Positions 1 to 7,955 of a stretch of 64,000 nt of DNA are shown piece by piece. The notes beneath the pieces are model-generated. The model had not been told where the DNA came from. It saw only the letters and a program-made list of their open reading frames with translations, and made no database searches. The first letter of the stretch is position 1. Each line of letters opens with the position of its first letter. The position numbers and the translations under genes are program-made. Origin of the DNA: JADCCX01 sp031431475 (GTDB taxonomy: Bacteria; Pseudomonadota; Alphaproteobacteria; Rhizobiales; Beijerinckiaceae); assembly GCA_031431475.1 (NCBI GenBank), contig JANPDL010000027.1, positions 1 through 64,000 of the forward strand. Direction: 5' to 3'.

Positions 1-273
1 CTCGCACCAAAACCTCCGCATCCTTCCGGACCGGAGTTTCAGGGTCAGTCAGCAATCGCCGGGGGGGCTCCAGCCTCCGGTTGAGCGGATGGATGGAGAG
101 ATGGTGCAGATAGTTGCTCGACTGGGGATGGAAACCACCCCGGCGAAGCGACCGGTGAGCCGCCTCTCCTGCCAAAAGAGAAAACGACCCGGCGGTATCA
201 CCCCGAACTCCAGCTCGCGCGCCGCTTTTGCCCGGGATGATGACGTGGGCTTTAGTAGGAATTTAGTCTCTTG
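1..273. other. Left-edge intergenic region, possible leader of a gene beyond the window
   Basis: I find no convincing protein gene here; the open frames are short and lack family features. On the minus strand the stretch is GC-rich and full of potential stems, and it ends near the window edge with an imperfect hairpin (arms about 10-18 and 32-39). It could be the 5' leader of a minus-strand gene lying to the left, or a small RNA. I checked for TPP, FMN, cobalamin, glycine and SAM riboswitch cores, RNase P and tmRNA signatures by eye and recognised none. Confidence 0.3.
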
Positions 274-277
274 TCAA
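249..277 (-). promoter_or_regulatory. Candidate promoter with a direct repeat
   Basis: Reading leftward there is a TTGACA (277-272) overlapping the stop codon of the CAAX-type protease gene, followed after 17 bases by a weak TAAAGC. Within the spacer ACTAAA occurs twice exactly 11 bases apart (267-262 and 256-251), one helical turn, which is typical of an operator. The regulator is unknown. The -10 match is poor, so this is tentative. Confidence 0.3.
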
Positions 278-1263
278 GTTGCGCCGGACTGGCCCTCGCC
301 GGCGGGCTCCAGAAAGAACGGCGAACGCGGGTTCTTCACCAGCCACCAGAGCAGCGCATAGCCGCCGACCATCGCACCATAATTCACGGGATCGAGCGCA
401 TAGGAGCCGCCGCTCGCGAGAACCTTGTCGGTGTACTGAATCAGCGCTGTATCGCTCTCATAGCCTGGTTTCGCCTGTATGAGCAGGAACGCCGCGACGT
501 TGTTGGCGAAATGCAGGCCCCATGCCGCATCCAGCGCGCCGGTGCGCCCAACCAGCCATTGTGCGAACAGTGCGAAGAAAAAGATCGACAGAAGTGAAGG
601 AACCGGATCGAGCGCCACATCTGGATTCCAGATATGGATCAATGCGAAAATCGCGCTCCAGAACAGGGCAACCAGCACGGGGCGCGGCATGATCGCGCCC
701 CACGCGTGGAAGAGATAGCCCCGGAAGAAAAGTTCCTCGCCAAAGGTCTGGATCGCGATCAGGGCAACCAGCGTCGCCAGAAAAAGCGGATTCTGGAAGG
801 CTCCGGCCCTGAACACAATATCCTCGGCGTAGAATTGCAGGGTCAGCACAAGAGAGGCGGCCTGCAGCACGGCCAGCGCCCCCACCATGCGCCAGAAGCG
901 CTGCCAGCGAAACGTCCCTGTAAGGACTATGAAATCAGCAAGGCGTTGCCGCTGAATCTGCGCGGCTAGCCCGACCATCAAAAGGCCGCCCAATCCAATC
1001 ATCAGGAAGTTCAGGATGGAATAGGGATTGCCCACCATCGGACCGGCATTGTCGCCCATCGCTGCCAGAACCTGGGCTTTTTCGGCCTCGCTGACTGCAA
1101 AGTCCCGCACAGTGAACCACACCGTCAGACTCAGCGCGAAAAACATCACAAGGGCAGCAACAAACCCCAGGACAGCCCAGACGGGCTTCCAGCGTCCGCG
1201 ACGCCAGACAAGCAGGCGCTCGTCACGGACGACGATGAGGCGCCACCAATCGAGAGAATTCAC
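274..1263 (-). CDS. CPBP-family intramembrane metalloprotease (CAAX protease-like)
   Basis: A 329-residue multi-pass membrane protein with the three signatures of the CPBP (Abi/CAAX protease) family: GEELFFRG at residues 175-182 (Glu-Glu-x3-Arg), a conserved His at 210 in ALIHIW, and HFANN at 251-255. These polar residues form the intramembrane metal site in the family. At least six hydrophobic segments are visible. The natural substrate is unknown; bacterial members act in prenyl-type processing, bacteriocin immunity or signalling. The start is a GTG whose last bases overlap the TGA of the upstream peptidase gene (GTGA), so the two are probably translationally coupled in one operon. Confidence 0.85.
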   Translation of the reverse strand: MNSLDWWRLIVVRDERLLVWRRGRWKPVWAVLGFVAALVMFFALSLTVWFTVRDFAVSEAEKAQVLAAMGDNAGPMVGNPYSILNFLMIGLGGLLMVGLAAQIQRQRLADFIVLTGTFRWQRFWRMVGALAVLQAASLVLTLQFYAEDIVFRAGAFQNPLFLATLVALIAIQTFGEELFFRGYLFHAWGAIMPRPVLVALFWSAIFALIHIWNPDVALDPVPSLLSIFFFALFAQWLVGRTGALDAAWGLHFANNVAAFLLIQAKPGYESDTALIQYTDKVLASGGSYALDPVNYGAMVGGYALLWWLVKNPRSPFFLEPAGEGQSGAT

Positions 1264-3068
1264 CCCATCGCCTCCAGCTCGATGATCATCCCCTCGATCA
1301 TCGAAAGCCCGATCTGCCAGAACGCGGGGTCCTTCGCGTCCAGCCCGAAGGGCTTGAGCAATTCGCCATAAGGCTTCGCGCCGCCCGCTTTCAGCAGGTC
1401 GAAGTAATGCTCGACGAAGCCGGGATGCGCCTTCTCATAGACGCCATAGAGCGAGTTCACGAGGCAGTCGCCGAAGGCATAGGCGTAGACGTAGAACGGC
1501 GAGTGGATGAAATGCGGGATATAGGCCCAGAAGCTCTCATAGCCCGGATGGAACTTGATGGCGGGGCCGAGGCTTTCGCCCTGCACGCTCATCCAGAGTT
1601 CACCCAGCTGATCGGACGTGAGTTCGCCCTCTTTTCGCGCCTCATGCACCTTGCGCTCAAAACTGTAGAACGCAATCTGGCGCACCACGGTGTTGATCAT
1701 GTCCTCGACCTTGGAGGCGAGCATCGCCTTCTTCTGCTTAGGATCGGTGATCGCGGCGAGAAGCTTGCGGAAGGTCAGCATCTCGCCGAACACTGAGGCG
1801 GTTTCAGCCAGCGTCAGCGGCGTGGGGGCCATCAGCGCGCCCTGCGGGGCGGCCAGCACCTGATGCACGCCGTGGCCGAGCTCATGCGCAAGCGTCATCA
1901 CATCGCGCGGTTTGCCCTGATAGTTCAACAGCACATAAGGATGTGCGGAGGGCACGGTGGGATGTGCGAAAGCGCCGGGTGATTTGCCCGGCCGTGTCGG
2001 CGCATCGATCCAGCCCTCGTCGAAGAAGCGCTTCGCGATGCCGGACATTTCAGGCGAAAAACCGGCATAAGCCGTCAGCACCATGTCTTTGGCTTCGGTC
2101 CAGGGAATGGCGCGCTGTTCCACCTTCGGCAGAGGCGCGTTGCGGTCCCAGTGGTTCAGCTGCTCCACGCCGAACCATTTGGCCTTCAGCTTGTAATAGC
2201 GGTGCGACAGGCGCGGATAGGCCGCACGCACGGCAGACACCATGGCTTCCACCACTTCCGGCTCGACGCGGTTGGAAAGGTGGCGGCTTTCGGAAATGTC
2301 CTTGAAACCGCGCCAACGATCCGCAATTTCCTTGTCCTTGGCCAGCACGTTGGTGATGAGCGTGAACAGGCGGATGTTGTCGCCGAAGGTCTTTGCCAGA
2401 GCCTCAGCACCCTTGCGGCGCTGCTTGCCATCGGTGTCCTGCAGCAGGTTCAGCGTCGGCTCCAGCGGGATTTTCTCGCCATCGACCTCGAAACGCAGGG
2501 AGGCAATGGTTTCATCGAACAGGCGGTTCCAGGCACCACGACCCACCACGGATTTTTCGTGGAACAGCTGCTCCAGCTTGTCATCAAGCTGATAGGGTTT
2601 TTCCTTGCGGATATCCTCCAGCCAGGGCGCGTAATGGGCGAGCGGCGGCTGCGCCATCACCTTGTTGATCAAAGCGTCATCGATGCGGTTCAGTTCCAGC
2701 GTGAAAAACAACAGATCGGATGACGCGGTTGTGATCTTTTCCTGCGCATCGCCGTAGAACTTGCCCCGCGCGGCGTCTGTCGTGTCTCCGGCATAGACGA
2801 GTCCTGCATAGGACATGATGCGGCCCATCAGGTCTTCCAGCGCCTCGAAGCGCAGGATAGCGGCATGCATGGTCTTCGCGGCGGTCTTGCCGCGCAGGAT
2901 GGTTTCGAGCTTGCCGCGATAATCTGCCGCGAATTTGGCCGCATCCGTGGCGGAGCGCGCGAGATCGGCGACGAATTCCCTTGAATCCATCGCGGGATAG
3001 AGATGCTCCAGCCGCCATTCCGGCATTTCGCCCAGATCCGCGTCTTTTGCTGCTGCCTGTTTCGCCAT
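1260..3068 (-). CDS. pepF: M3-family oligoendopeptidase F
   Basis: Cytosolic zinc peptidase that cleaves oligopeptides of roughly 7-17 residues. The gluzincin motif HELGH is at about residues 395-399, with a downstream Glu in AETASVFGE as the third zinc ligand. Length (about 602 residues) is normal for PepF. An ATG 15 bases upstream (3083) is possible, but GGGAGA sits 6 bases before the ATG at 3068, so I prefer that start. The gene shares a 4-base overlap with the downstream CPBP protease gene, an all-protease operon. Confidence 0.9.
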   Translation of the reverse strand: MAKQAAAKDADLGEMPEWRLEHLYPAMDSREFVADLARSATDAAKFAADYRGKLETILRGKTAAKTMHAAILRFEALEDLMGRIMSYAGLVYAGDTTDAARGKFYGDAQEKITTASSDLLFFTLELNRIDDALINKVMAQPPLAHYAPWLEDIRKEKPYQLDDKLEQLFHEKSVVGRGAWNRLFDETIASLRFEVDGEKIPLEPTLNLLQDTDGKQRRKGAEALAKTFGDNIRLFTLITNVLAKDKEIADRWRGFKDISESRHLSNRVEPEVVEAMVSAVRAAYPRLSHRYYKLKAKWFGVEQLNHWDRNAPLPKVEQRAIPWTEAKDMVLTAYAGFSPEMSGIAKRFFDEGWIDAPTRPGKSPGAFAHPTVPSAHPYVLLNYQGKPRDVMTLAHELGHGVHQVLAAPQGALMAPTPLTLAETASVFGEMLTFRKLLAAITDPKQKKAMLASKVEDMINTVVRQIAFYSFERKVHEARKEGELTSDQLGELWMSVQGESLGPAIKFHPGYESFWAYIPHFIHSPFYVYAYAFGDCLVNSLYGVYEKAHPGFVEHYFDLLKAGGAKPYGELLKPFGLDAKDPAFWQIGLSMIEGMIIELEAMG

Positions 3069-3279
3069 CGATGTCTCCCGCATTGCACTGAGGACATAGG
3101 CGGAGCGGCCCTTGCGTTCAACACGCGAGATGCCTCTTCACAATTTTGTCGCGGCGCGCTTAGATAGGGAGATCAAGCGGATTCGTCGGCTTGATGGTTG
3201 AATGGTTTGTGGTTCGGTCTGATCCGGCGCGCGTTCATCTCCGGGTTGGAGCCACCTCAGTGCGGGAGGCTTCGTTCAT

Positions 3280-3861
3280 TTGACAATTCATGTTGCTCCG
3301 CCCGTTTTGCGGGAAACCTCTCCGGAAGGCTGTCCGGCGCTCGTTCTGAACGCCGATTACCGGCCCCTGAGCTATTATCCGCTGTCGCTGTGGAGCTGGC
3401 AGGACACGCTGAAGGCGGTGTTTCTGGACCGCGTCAACATCGTCTCGGAATATGAAACCGTGGTGCATAGCCCGACGGCAGAATTCCGGCTGCCCTCGGT
3501 TGTCTCGCTGAAGACCTATGTGCAGCCCTCGCGCCACCCGGCTTTCACGCGGTTCAACGTGTTCCTGCGCGACAAGTTCAGCTGCCAGTATTGCGGCGAC
3601 CGGGATGAACTGACCTTCGACCATGTGGTTCCCCGCTCGAAGGGTGGCCTGACGTCGTGGGAAAATGTCGTGGCGGCCTGCTCCTGCTGCAATCTCACCA
3701 AGGGCGACAAGATGCCTGCGGTGGCCAAGATGTATCCCCGGCAGAAGCCGTTTTCACCCACGGTGAACGATCTGCACCGCAATGGGAGGCTGTTTCCGCC
3801 GAACTACCTGCACAACAGCTGGATGGATTATCTGTATTGGGATACCGAGCTGGAGACGTAA
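3280..3861 (+). CDS. HNH endonuclease domain protein
   Basis: 193 residues. An N-terminal portion with no motif I know (about 1-95) precedes a zinc-ribbon HNH domain: CQYC (102-105), DHVVPRSKGG (114-123), the Asn of SWENV (129) and CSCC (134-137). This is the 5mC-type/HNH_5 layout common in alphaproteobacteria; the housekeeping role of this widespread family is not established. The start is a TTG at 3280 preceded by GGGAGG about 10 bases upstream. It stands alone and ends convergently against a small membrane-pair operon. Confidence 0.85.
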   Translation: MTIHVAPPVLRETSPEGCPALVLNADYRPLSYYPLSLWSWQDTLKAVFLDRVNIVSEYETVVHSPTAEFRLPSVVSLKTYVQPSRHPAFTRFNVFLRDKFSCQYCGDRDELTFDHVVPRSKGGLTSWENVVAACSCCNLTKGDKMPAVAKMYPRQKPFSPTVNDLHRNGRLFPPNYLHNSWMDYLYWDTELET

Positions 3862-3877
3862 AATTGGAGATTTTACG
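3857..3877. terminator. A/T-rich hairpin shared by two convergent stop codons
   Basis: Perfect inverted repeat CGTAAAAT / ATTTTACG with a five-base loop. The TAA stops of the HNH gene (plus strand) and the unknown 95-residue gene (minus strand) both lie in its arms. The arms are A/T-rich, so it is a weak candidate for a bidirectional terminator. Confidence 0.4.
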
Positions 3878-4160
3878 AGGCAATCTGCTCTAAGTGACGG
3901 TTAGCGACAAAGTCCCAGACGGCTTGTGGCATCCAGCCATCACAAGAACTGTCGTTTAGCTCCACAGCGAGAAATTGCAGCTGCGGAAAAGAACCCCTGA
4001 TGCGGATACTTAGCTCCGTAACAGGCAAATCAGTTTTTACGATCAAAAACCCAGAGGTCAGCAGCAGCCAGTCAGCGATCTCCGGCGCTGTCTTGATTCT
4101 GCTCATGACAATTGCGGGATCAATCTGAGCCACGTTGAAAGACAAAAGAAAATTGCTCAT
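3873..4160 (-). CDS. Small protein of unknown function (distal gene of a two-gene unit)
   Basis: 95 residues, about half hydrophobic but without a clear membrane helix; it looks like a small folded alpha/beta protein. I do not recognise the family. Its ATG overlaps the stop of the preceding membrane protein gene (ATGA at 4157-4160), which strongly suggests that the two proteins are made together. No signal peptide and no catalytic motif are visible. The codon pattern is less GC-biased than the neighbouring dsbB, compatible with acquired DNA. Confidence 0.6.
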   Translation of the reverse strand: MSNFLLSFNVAQIDPAIVMSRIKTAPEIADWLLLTSGFLIVKTDLPVTELSIRIRGSFPQLQFLAVELNDSSCDGWMPQAVWDFVANRHLEQIAS

Positions 4161-4555
4161 TCAGGTGACCTCCTTTTCCCAATCCGCTGGGCCTGACTTT
4201 TCGAAACACCTTCGGTGTCATCAATGATAATGGGGCTTTCGTGACCTTTTTGGAAGAGTTCAATCTGCTGCTGCTTCAATTGGTATTCTTCCGACTGAAG
4301 CCTGTCAGGGTCTCTGAACAAAAACAAGAAATAGGCCAGTGCCGAGAGAGCTACAGGTGATGCCGCAAGCCAGAAGAATGCTGTTGCGAGCGTCGGATTG
4401 GTTGTGAATGCTGCAAGCACGGCTGAAACCGGGGTAACCACCGCCGTAAGCCAGAGCAACGGATTTAGCGCGTTATCGACTTTGACGACTGCTGCGCGTT
4501 CGATAAGTCGCTTGAGGTCAGGAATCTTCATAGCCCAGCCATTTCTTCGTACCAT
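4157..4555 (-). CDS. Small two-helix membrane protein of unknown function
   Basis: 132 residues (124 if the ATG at 4531 is used). A short basic amphipathic N-terminus is followed by two hydrophobic helices (about residues 31-52 and 58-80), the second ending FLFLFRDPDR, and then a charged Gln/Glu/Lys-rich cytosolic tail. This resembles many unannotated bacterial small membrane proteins. It is coupled by a 4-base overlap to the 95-residue gene downstream and begins within 50 bases of the dsbB stop on the same strand. No function can be assigned; a membrane partner for the downstream protein is an inference. Confidence 0.6.
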   Translation of the reverse strand: MVRRNGWAMKIPDLKRLIERAAVVKVDNALNPLLWLTAVVTPVSAVLAAFTTNPTLATAFFWLAASPVALSALAYFLFLFRDPDRLQSEEYQLKQQQIELFQKGHESPIIIDDTEGVSKSQAQRIGKRRSPE

Positions 4556-4579
4556 AAAGCATTGGCGAGATTCGTTCTG

Positions 4580-5131
4580 TCAATGCGATTGTACTGGCCG
4601 TCTGATCGCACCCCTCCATCCCCGGATCGCAATCGTCGCTATCAAAAACGACACCAGCGCGTTCCATCCCGCCAGCGACAGGCCGAGAATGCGAAACGGC
4701 GCTTCCGTGCAGCTCACAAGCCTTGTGTTGTTCATGGCGGTGAGCAGATCGCCGACATTTTGCGGGCCGAGGCCGATCTTACCGCCGCAATCGGGCGGCC
4801 CCTGCCACCAGCCCCATTCGACACCGGCGTGATGCACGCCCAACGCGACGCTGACCATGAAAATCGCAGCCAGCATGGCGAAGGCGGGCCTTGCCGCAAG
4901 CCGCAGCTTCATCGGCCCCGCTATCACCCAGGCGAAAGCCGCCAGTGGCACGCCGAAATAATAGGGCCAGCGCTGCAGCAGGCAGAGCTTGCAGGGGATG
5001 TAGCCCATTCCGTATTCCGAAAACCATGCGCCGCCGATGGTGGCGGCAGACAGGGCGAAGAGAACGGTGGCCCGCTTGTCAGGCCCCTGAGCCGCGTAGT
5101 CAAACAGCAGTCTGAGCGAGGGCAGCTTCAC
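4580..5131 (-). CDS. dsbB: Disulfide bond formation protein B
   Basis: Inner-membrane quinone reductase that reoxidises periplasmic DsbA. The protein (183 residues) has four hydrophobic segments, the first periplasmic redox pair in PCKLC (Cys47/Cys50) and the second pair Cys115 and Cys141. The ending LGLSLAGWN is typical of the alphaproteobacterial DsbB branch. The GTG start overlaps the stop of the DedA-like gene (GTGA at 5128-5131), so it is co-translated with it. Confidence 0.92.
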   Translation of the reverse strand: MKLPSLRLLFDYAAQGPDKRATVLFALSAATIGGAWFSEYGMGYIPCKLCLLQRWPYYFGVPLAAFAWVIAGPMKLRLAARPAFAMLAAIFMVSVALGVHHAGVEWGWWQGPPDCGGKIGLGPQNVGDLLTAMNNTRLVSCTEAPFRILGLSLAGWNALVSFLIATIAIRGWRGAIRRPVQSH

Positions 5132-5709
5132 AGGATGGCCTTCACGAGGAAAAATCCGCCCACGATAGAGACGAGCACGACACCCATGATCAACCCTCCA
5201 TGCCGGTCCATCATGGTTTTGATGGGGCCGCCGAAATGCGTGAGGATAAAGGTGAGTCCGAAGAACCGCGCACCCCTGGTGATCATGGAGAGCACCACGA
5301 ACCAGAACAGATCATAGCCCGCGATGCCGCTGGCGATGGTCACGAATTTGTAGGGGATCGGCGTGAGGCCCTTGATGAGGATCAGCAGCGCGCCGTATTC
5401 GCGATAGAGCGCCAGCAGGCTGTCAATCTTGTCCTTGCCGCCGTAGAGGCTGATCAGCCACTGGCCGATCGTATCCCAGAAATACACACCGATGGCATAG
5501 CCCGCGAGACCGCCGATGACCGACATCGCGGTGCAGATCGCGGCGTAATTGTAAGCCTTCTTCGGTTGCGCCAGCACCATGGGTGCCAGCACCACATCAG
5601 GCGGAATGGGGAAGAACGAGCTTTCCGCGAACGACACCGCACCCAGCGCATAGGGCGCGGAAGGGCGGGCAGCGAGCGACAGGGTCCAGTCGTACAGGCG
5701 CTTGAGCAT
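5128..5709 (-). CDS. DedA/YqaA-family membrane protein
   Basis: 193 residues, multi-pass, with the SNARE-associated/VTT-type pattern: SFAESSFFPIPPDVVLAP near the N-terminus and a later GLTPIPYKFVTIASG segment, the two re-entrant half-repeats of this family. Members support membrane lipid (undecaprenyl phosphate or phosphatidylethanolamine) translocation and envelope stress tolerance. The start at 5709 gives the canonical N-terminus MLKRLYDW; upstream in-frame sequence has no family features. It is the first gene of a two-gene operon with dsbB and divergent from the pseudouridine synthase gene. Confidence 0.88.
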   Translation of the reverse strand: MLKRLYDWTLSLAARPSAPYALGAVSFAESSFFPIPPDVVLAPMVLAQPKKAYNYAAICTAMSVIGGLAGYAIGVYFWDTIGQWLISLYGGKDKIDSLLALYREYGALLILIKGLTPIPYKFVTIASGIAGYDLFWFVVLSMITRGARFFGLTFILTHFGGPIKTMMDRHGGLIMGVVLVSIVGGFFLVKAIL

Positions 5710-5788
5710 GGGGCCACATAAGCTGATTTGCTTTAACTTTCCATGTTTCAGTTGCGTTTTGTGGGGCTGTGGCGGCATAGCCCCTGAT

Positions 5789-6778
5789 ATGACCGAAACC
5801 TTCACCATCACGGCCGAAACTGCAGGCGAGCGGCTGGACAAGACGCTGGCGAAACTTGCGCCGGACCTTTCCCGCACGCGCATCCAGGCCATCGCCGAAG
5901 ACGGCCACATCAGCGTCAACGGCAAACCCGAGGAAACGATGTCCCGCAAGCTGGCGGCGGGCGATGTTGTCGGGCTGATCCGGCCTGAAGCGGTGGACCC
6001 GGTGCCGCGCGGCGAGGCGATCCCGCTCACTGTGGTGCATGAAGACGACGACCTGATCGTCATCGACAAGCCAGCGGGCCTCGTGGTGCATCCTGCAGGC
6101 GGCCACGAGACAGGCACGCTGGTTAACGCGCTGATCGCGCATTGCGGCGAGACGCTGTCGGGCATCGGCGGTGTCAAAAGGCCCGGCATCGTGCACCGGC
6201 TGGACAAGGACACCTCTGGCCTGCTGGTTGTGGCCAAGAACGACCGGACGCATCAGGCGCTGTCAGCCCAGTTCGCCGATCATGGCCGCACCGGCCCGCT
6301 GGAGCGGGCGTACATCGCGCTGGTCTGGGGCAGGCCCAACCGCCACAACGGTGAAATCCGCACGCAGATCGACCGCAGTCCTGTAGCGCGCGAGAAAATG
6401 GCGGTCGCCCCCGAAGGCAAGGGCCGCACGGCGATCACGCATTTCGAAGTGGAAGAGACTTTCGAGGGCATCGACGGACGCCCGCTGGTCAGCCGCGTGA
6501 CCTGCCGTCTGGAGACAGGCCGCACCCACCAGATCCGCGTCCACATGACCTCCATCGGCCATCCGCTGCTGGGGGATGATCTCTACGGCGGCGGCTTCAA
6601 GACCAAGGCGAACCATCTGTCGGGGGAGGCACAGGCGGCGCTGAAAGCGCTGGGGCGGCAGGCGCTGCACGCGGCGGTGCTGGGGTTCGAGCATCCCGGC
6701 ACGGGGGAAGTGATGCGGTTCGAGAGTGAACTGCCGGAGGATATGGCGGTGTTGCTGGGGGAGCTGGGGGGTGGGTGA
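5789..6778 (+). CDS. rluD: RluA-family rRNA pseudouridine synthase (RluD-like)
   Basis: 329 residues: an S4 RNA-binding domain (about 11-60) then the pseudouridine synthase fold with HRLDKDTSG at 136-144, whose Asp139 is the catalytic nucleophile, and the RTHQIRVH motif further on. The S4 plus catalytic-domain arrangement fits RluD, which modifies the helix-69 loop of 23S rRNA; RluC cannot be excluded. The ATG at 5789 starts the conserved MTETFTITAETAGERLD sequence; the frame continues upstream without homology. It is divergent from the DedA-dsbB operon. Confidence 0.88.
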   Translation: MTETFTITAETAGERLDKTLAKLAPDLSRTRIQAIAEDGHISVNGKPEETMSRKLAAGDVVGLIRPEAVDPVPRGEAIPLTVVHEDDDLIVIDKPAGLVVHPAGGHETGTLVNALIAHCGETLSGIGGVKRPGIVHRLDKDTSGLLVVAKNDRTHQALSAQFADHGRTGPLERAYIALVWGRPNRHNGEIRTQIDRSPVAREKMAVAPEGKGRTAITHFEVEETFEGIDGRPLVSRVTCRLETGRTHQIRVHMTSIGHPLLGDDLYGGGFKTKANHLSGEAQAALKALGRQALHAAVLGFEHPGTGEVMRFESELPEDMAVLLGELGGG

Positions 6779-6845
6779 AGGCGTTTGGGTTTAGCACCGG
6801 AGTTGGGCAATGGTAAAATCTGCATTGGTGCTGTGGGTTGGCTTT

Positions 6846-6872
6846 GGTGCAAAAATTCTTGAATTTTGCACC
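6846..6872. repeat. Inverted repeat upstream of a small HNH gene
   Basis: Arms GGTGCAAAAATTC (6846-6858) and GAATTTTGCACC (6861-6872) pair perfectly except for one extra A, with a 2-base centre. It could be an intrinsic hairpin or an operator for the HNH gene that starts at 6923. The end sequence TTTGCACC recurs just after that gene (7239-7246). Confidence 0.5.
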
Positions 6873-6922
6873 GATGAGCGAGATGAATGCCCTCTCTTTC
6901 GCAAATACAGAAACGTCGCCCA

Positions 6923-7237
6923 ATGAACCGATGGAACATCCCTGCTTGGCTAGAAAAGGAAGTCATCGAGCGAGACCAGCATTGCGTCTACTGTCGTAAC
7001 CCCTTCGGCTTAGGGGCTGGCAAAGGGGGCTTTTCGAGCTGGGAACACATCGTCAACGACGCCAAAATAGTCACCAGTGAAAACATAGTTTTGTGCTGCC
7101 GCTCCTGCAATTCCAGTAAGGGTGCCAAGCTGCTCGCCGTATGGCTCGAATCTCCCTATTGCAAACGGCGTTGCATAAGCAAAGATTCCGTGGCGGATAT
7201 CGTGAAATGTGCTCTCCAGTTGGCGCACGAGTCTTGA
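6923..7237 (+). CDS. Small HNH endonuclease-like protein
   Basis: About 104 residues (116 if the ATG at 6887 is used; MNRWNIPAWL is the more natural start). It has CVYC at 21-24, a WEHIVND segment in place of the usual DHxxP, and LCCRSCNSSKG with the second Cys pair, so the zinc ribbon and HNH core are recognisable. The first metal His is shifted into the sequence EHIV. It is unrelated in sequence to the 193-residue HNH protein at 3280. It is followed directly by two toxin-antitoxin pairs, in a lower-GC stretch. Confidence 0.65.
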   Translation: MNRWNIPAWLEKEVIERDQHCVYCRNPFGLGAGKGGFSSWEHIVNDAKIVTSENIVLCCRSCNSSKGAKLLAVWLESPYCKRRCISKDSVADIVKCALQLAHES

Positions 7238-7309
7238 GATTTGCACCACCTCCACGCCGCTTTCCAAGCCCTCGCGGCAAGAGGCATGCCTAGCAATGCC
7301 AGAAATAAT

Positions 7310-7339
7310 TTGATAACTGTTATTGGCCAGTGTTATATT
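7310..7339 (+). promoter_or_regulatory. parDE promoter with operator half-sites
   Basis: TTGATA (7310-7315), 18-base spacer, TATATT (7334-7339). Over the -35/spacer lies ATAAC-T-GTTAT (7313-7323), and a further TGTTAT occurs 13 bases later (7331-7336) inside the -10. This is the layout expected for autoregulation by a ribbon-helix-helix antitoxin. A GGAGG ribosome site follows at 7348-7352. Confidence 0.6.
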
Positions 7340-7360
7340 CCTGCACCGGAGGTTACCGCC

Positions 7361-7624
7361 ATGCCAATCAGCGCCGAACTGGGCAACCAGCTTGAAACCT
7401 ACGTCAAGAGCCTCGTGAAAACAGGCCGCTATCACTCGAAAAGTGAAGTCCTGCGCGAGGGTGTCCGTCTGATTCAGGAGCGGGAAACACGCCTTGTCGC
7501 GCTCGATACGGCGATTGCGCGCGGGCTCGCCGACGCGGATGCGGGACGGGTCAAGCCTGCCTCCACCGTGTTTGGCCGGCTTGAAGCCAAATACCGGGCC
7601 ATGGCAGAAGCCAAAGCCGGATGA
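7361..7624 (+). CDS. parD: ParD-family antitoxin
   Basis: 87 residues. The N-terminal half (ISAELGNQLETYVKSLVKTGRYHSKSEVLREGVRLIQE) is the ribbon-helix-helix DNA-binding and dimerisation domain of ParD; the C-terminal tail binds and neutralises ParE. The ATG at 7361 lies 8 bases after GGAGG; upstream in-frame sequence is not homologous. Its stop overlaps the toxin start by 4 bases (ATGA). Autoregulation through the palindromic half-sites in the promoter is inferred. Confidence 0.9.
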   Translation: MPISAELGNQLETYVKSLVKTGRYHSKSEVLREGVRLIQERETRLVALDTAIARGLADADAGRVKPASTVFGRLEAKYRAMAEAKAG

Positions 7625-7920
7625 TCGTCGTTATCACGACGGAAGCCGGGGATGATCTTGAACGGATCGGTGATCATATCGCCCTGAACAATCTCGTGCG
7701 TGCCCTGTCGTATGTTCAGGAACTGCGGCAAAGCTGCGAAAAGCTCGCAGATATGCCGGAGAGGTTTCCGCTGGTGCCGCGTTACAGGGACAGCGGCGTG
7801 CGGCGGCGCGTGCATGGCAATTATCTGATTTTCTACCGCATCGGCACCAAAACGATTGACGTCATCCATGTTCTGCATGGTGCGATGGACTATGAGCGGG
7901 TGCTGTTTCCCGAGGACTGA
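7621..7920 (+). CDS. parE: ParE/RelE-superfamily toxin
   Basis: 99 residues with the compact RelE/ParE fold pattern: two N-terminal helices (DDLERIGDHIALNN..., ALSYVQELRQSCEKL), LADMPERFP, and the C-terminal strands VRRRVHGNYLIFYRI and IDVIHVLHG. ParE toxins inhibit DNA gyrase; family assignment rests on the ParD partner. It overlaps parD by 4 bases. The ending MDYERVLFPED is typical of the ParE branch. Confidence 0.9.
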   Translation: MIVVITTEAGDDLERIGDHIALNNLVRALSYVQELRQSCEKLADMPERFPLVPRYRDSGVRRRVHGNYLIFYRIGTKTIDVIHVLHGAMDYERVLFPED

Positions 7921-7921
7921 C

Positions 7922-7950
7922 TTGAAATCTGACACCACCTGCGGTATCAA
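7922..7950 (+). promoter_or_regulatory. Probable hicAB promoter
   Basis: TTGAAA (7922-7927), 17 bases, TATCAA (7945-7950), placed between the parE stop and the hicA ATG at 7956. The predicted start of transcription (about 7956-7958) would fall on the ATG itself, so hicA mRNA may be leaderless. Confidence 0.5.
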
Positions 7951-7955
7951 ATCGC

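Noticed and set aside
1..20. Resemblance of the minus-strand edge to the beginning of a cobalamin riboswitch
   Set aside because: Only about ten bases are available and the diagnostic core would lie outside the window.
5710..6237. Upstream extension of the DedA-like gene to 369 codons
   Set aside because: The extension runs antisense through the pseudouridine synthase gene and has no homology; the start at 5709 gives the family N-terminus.
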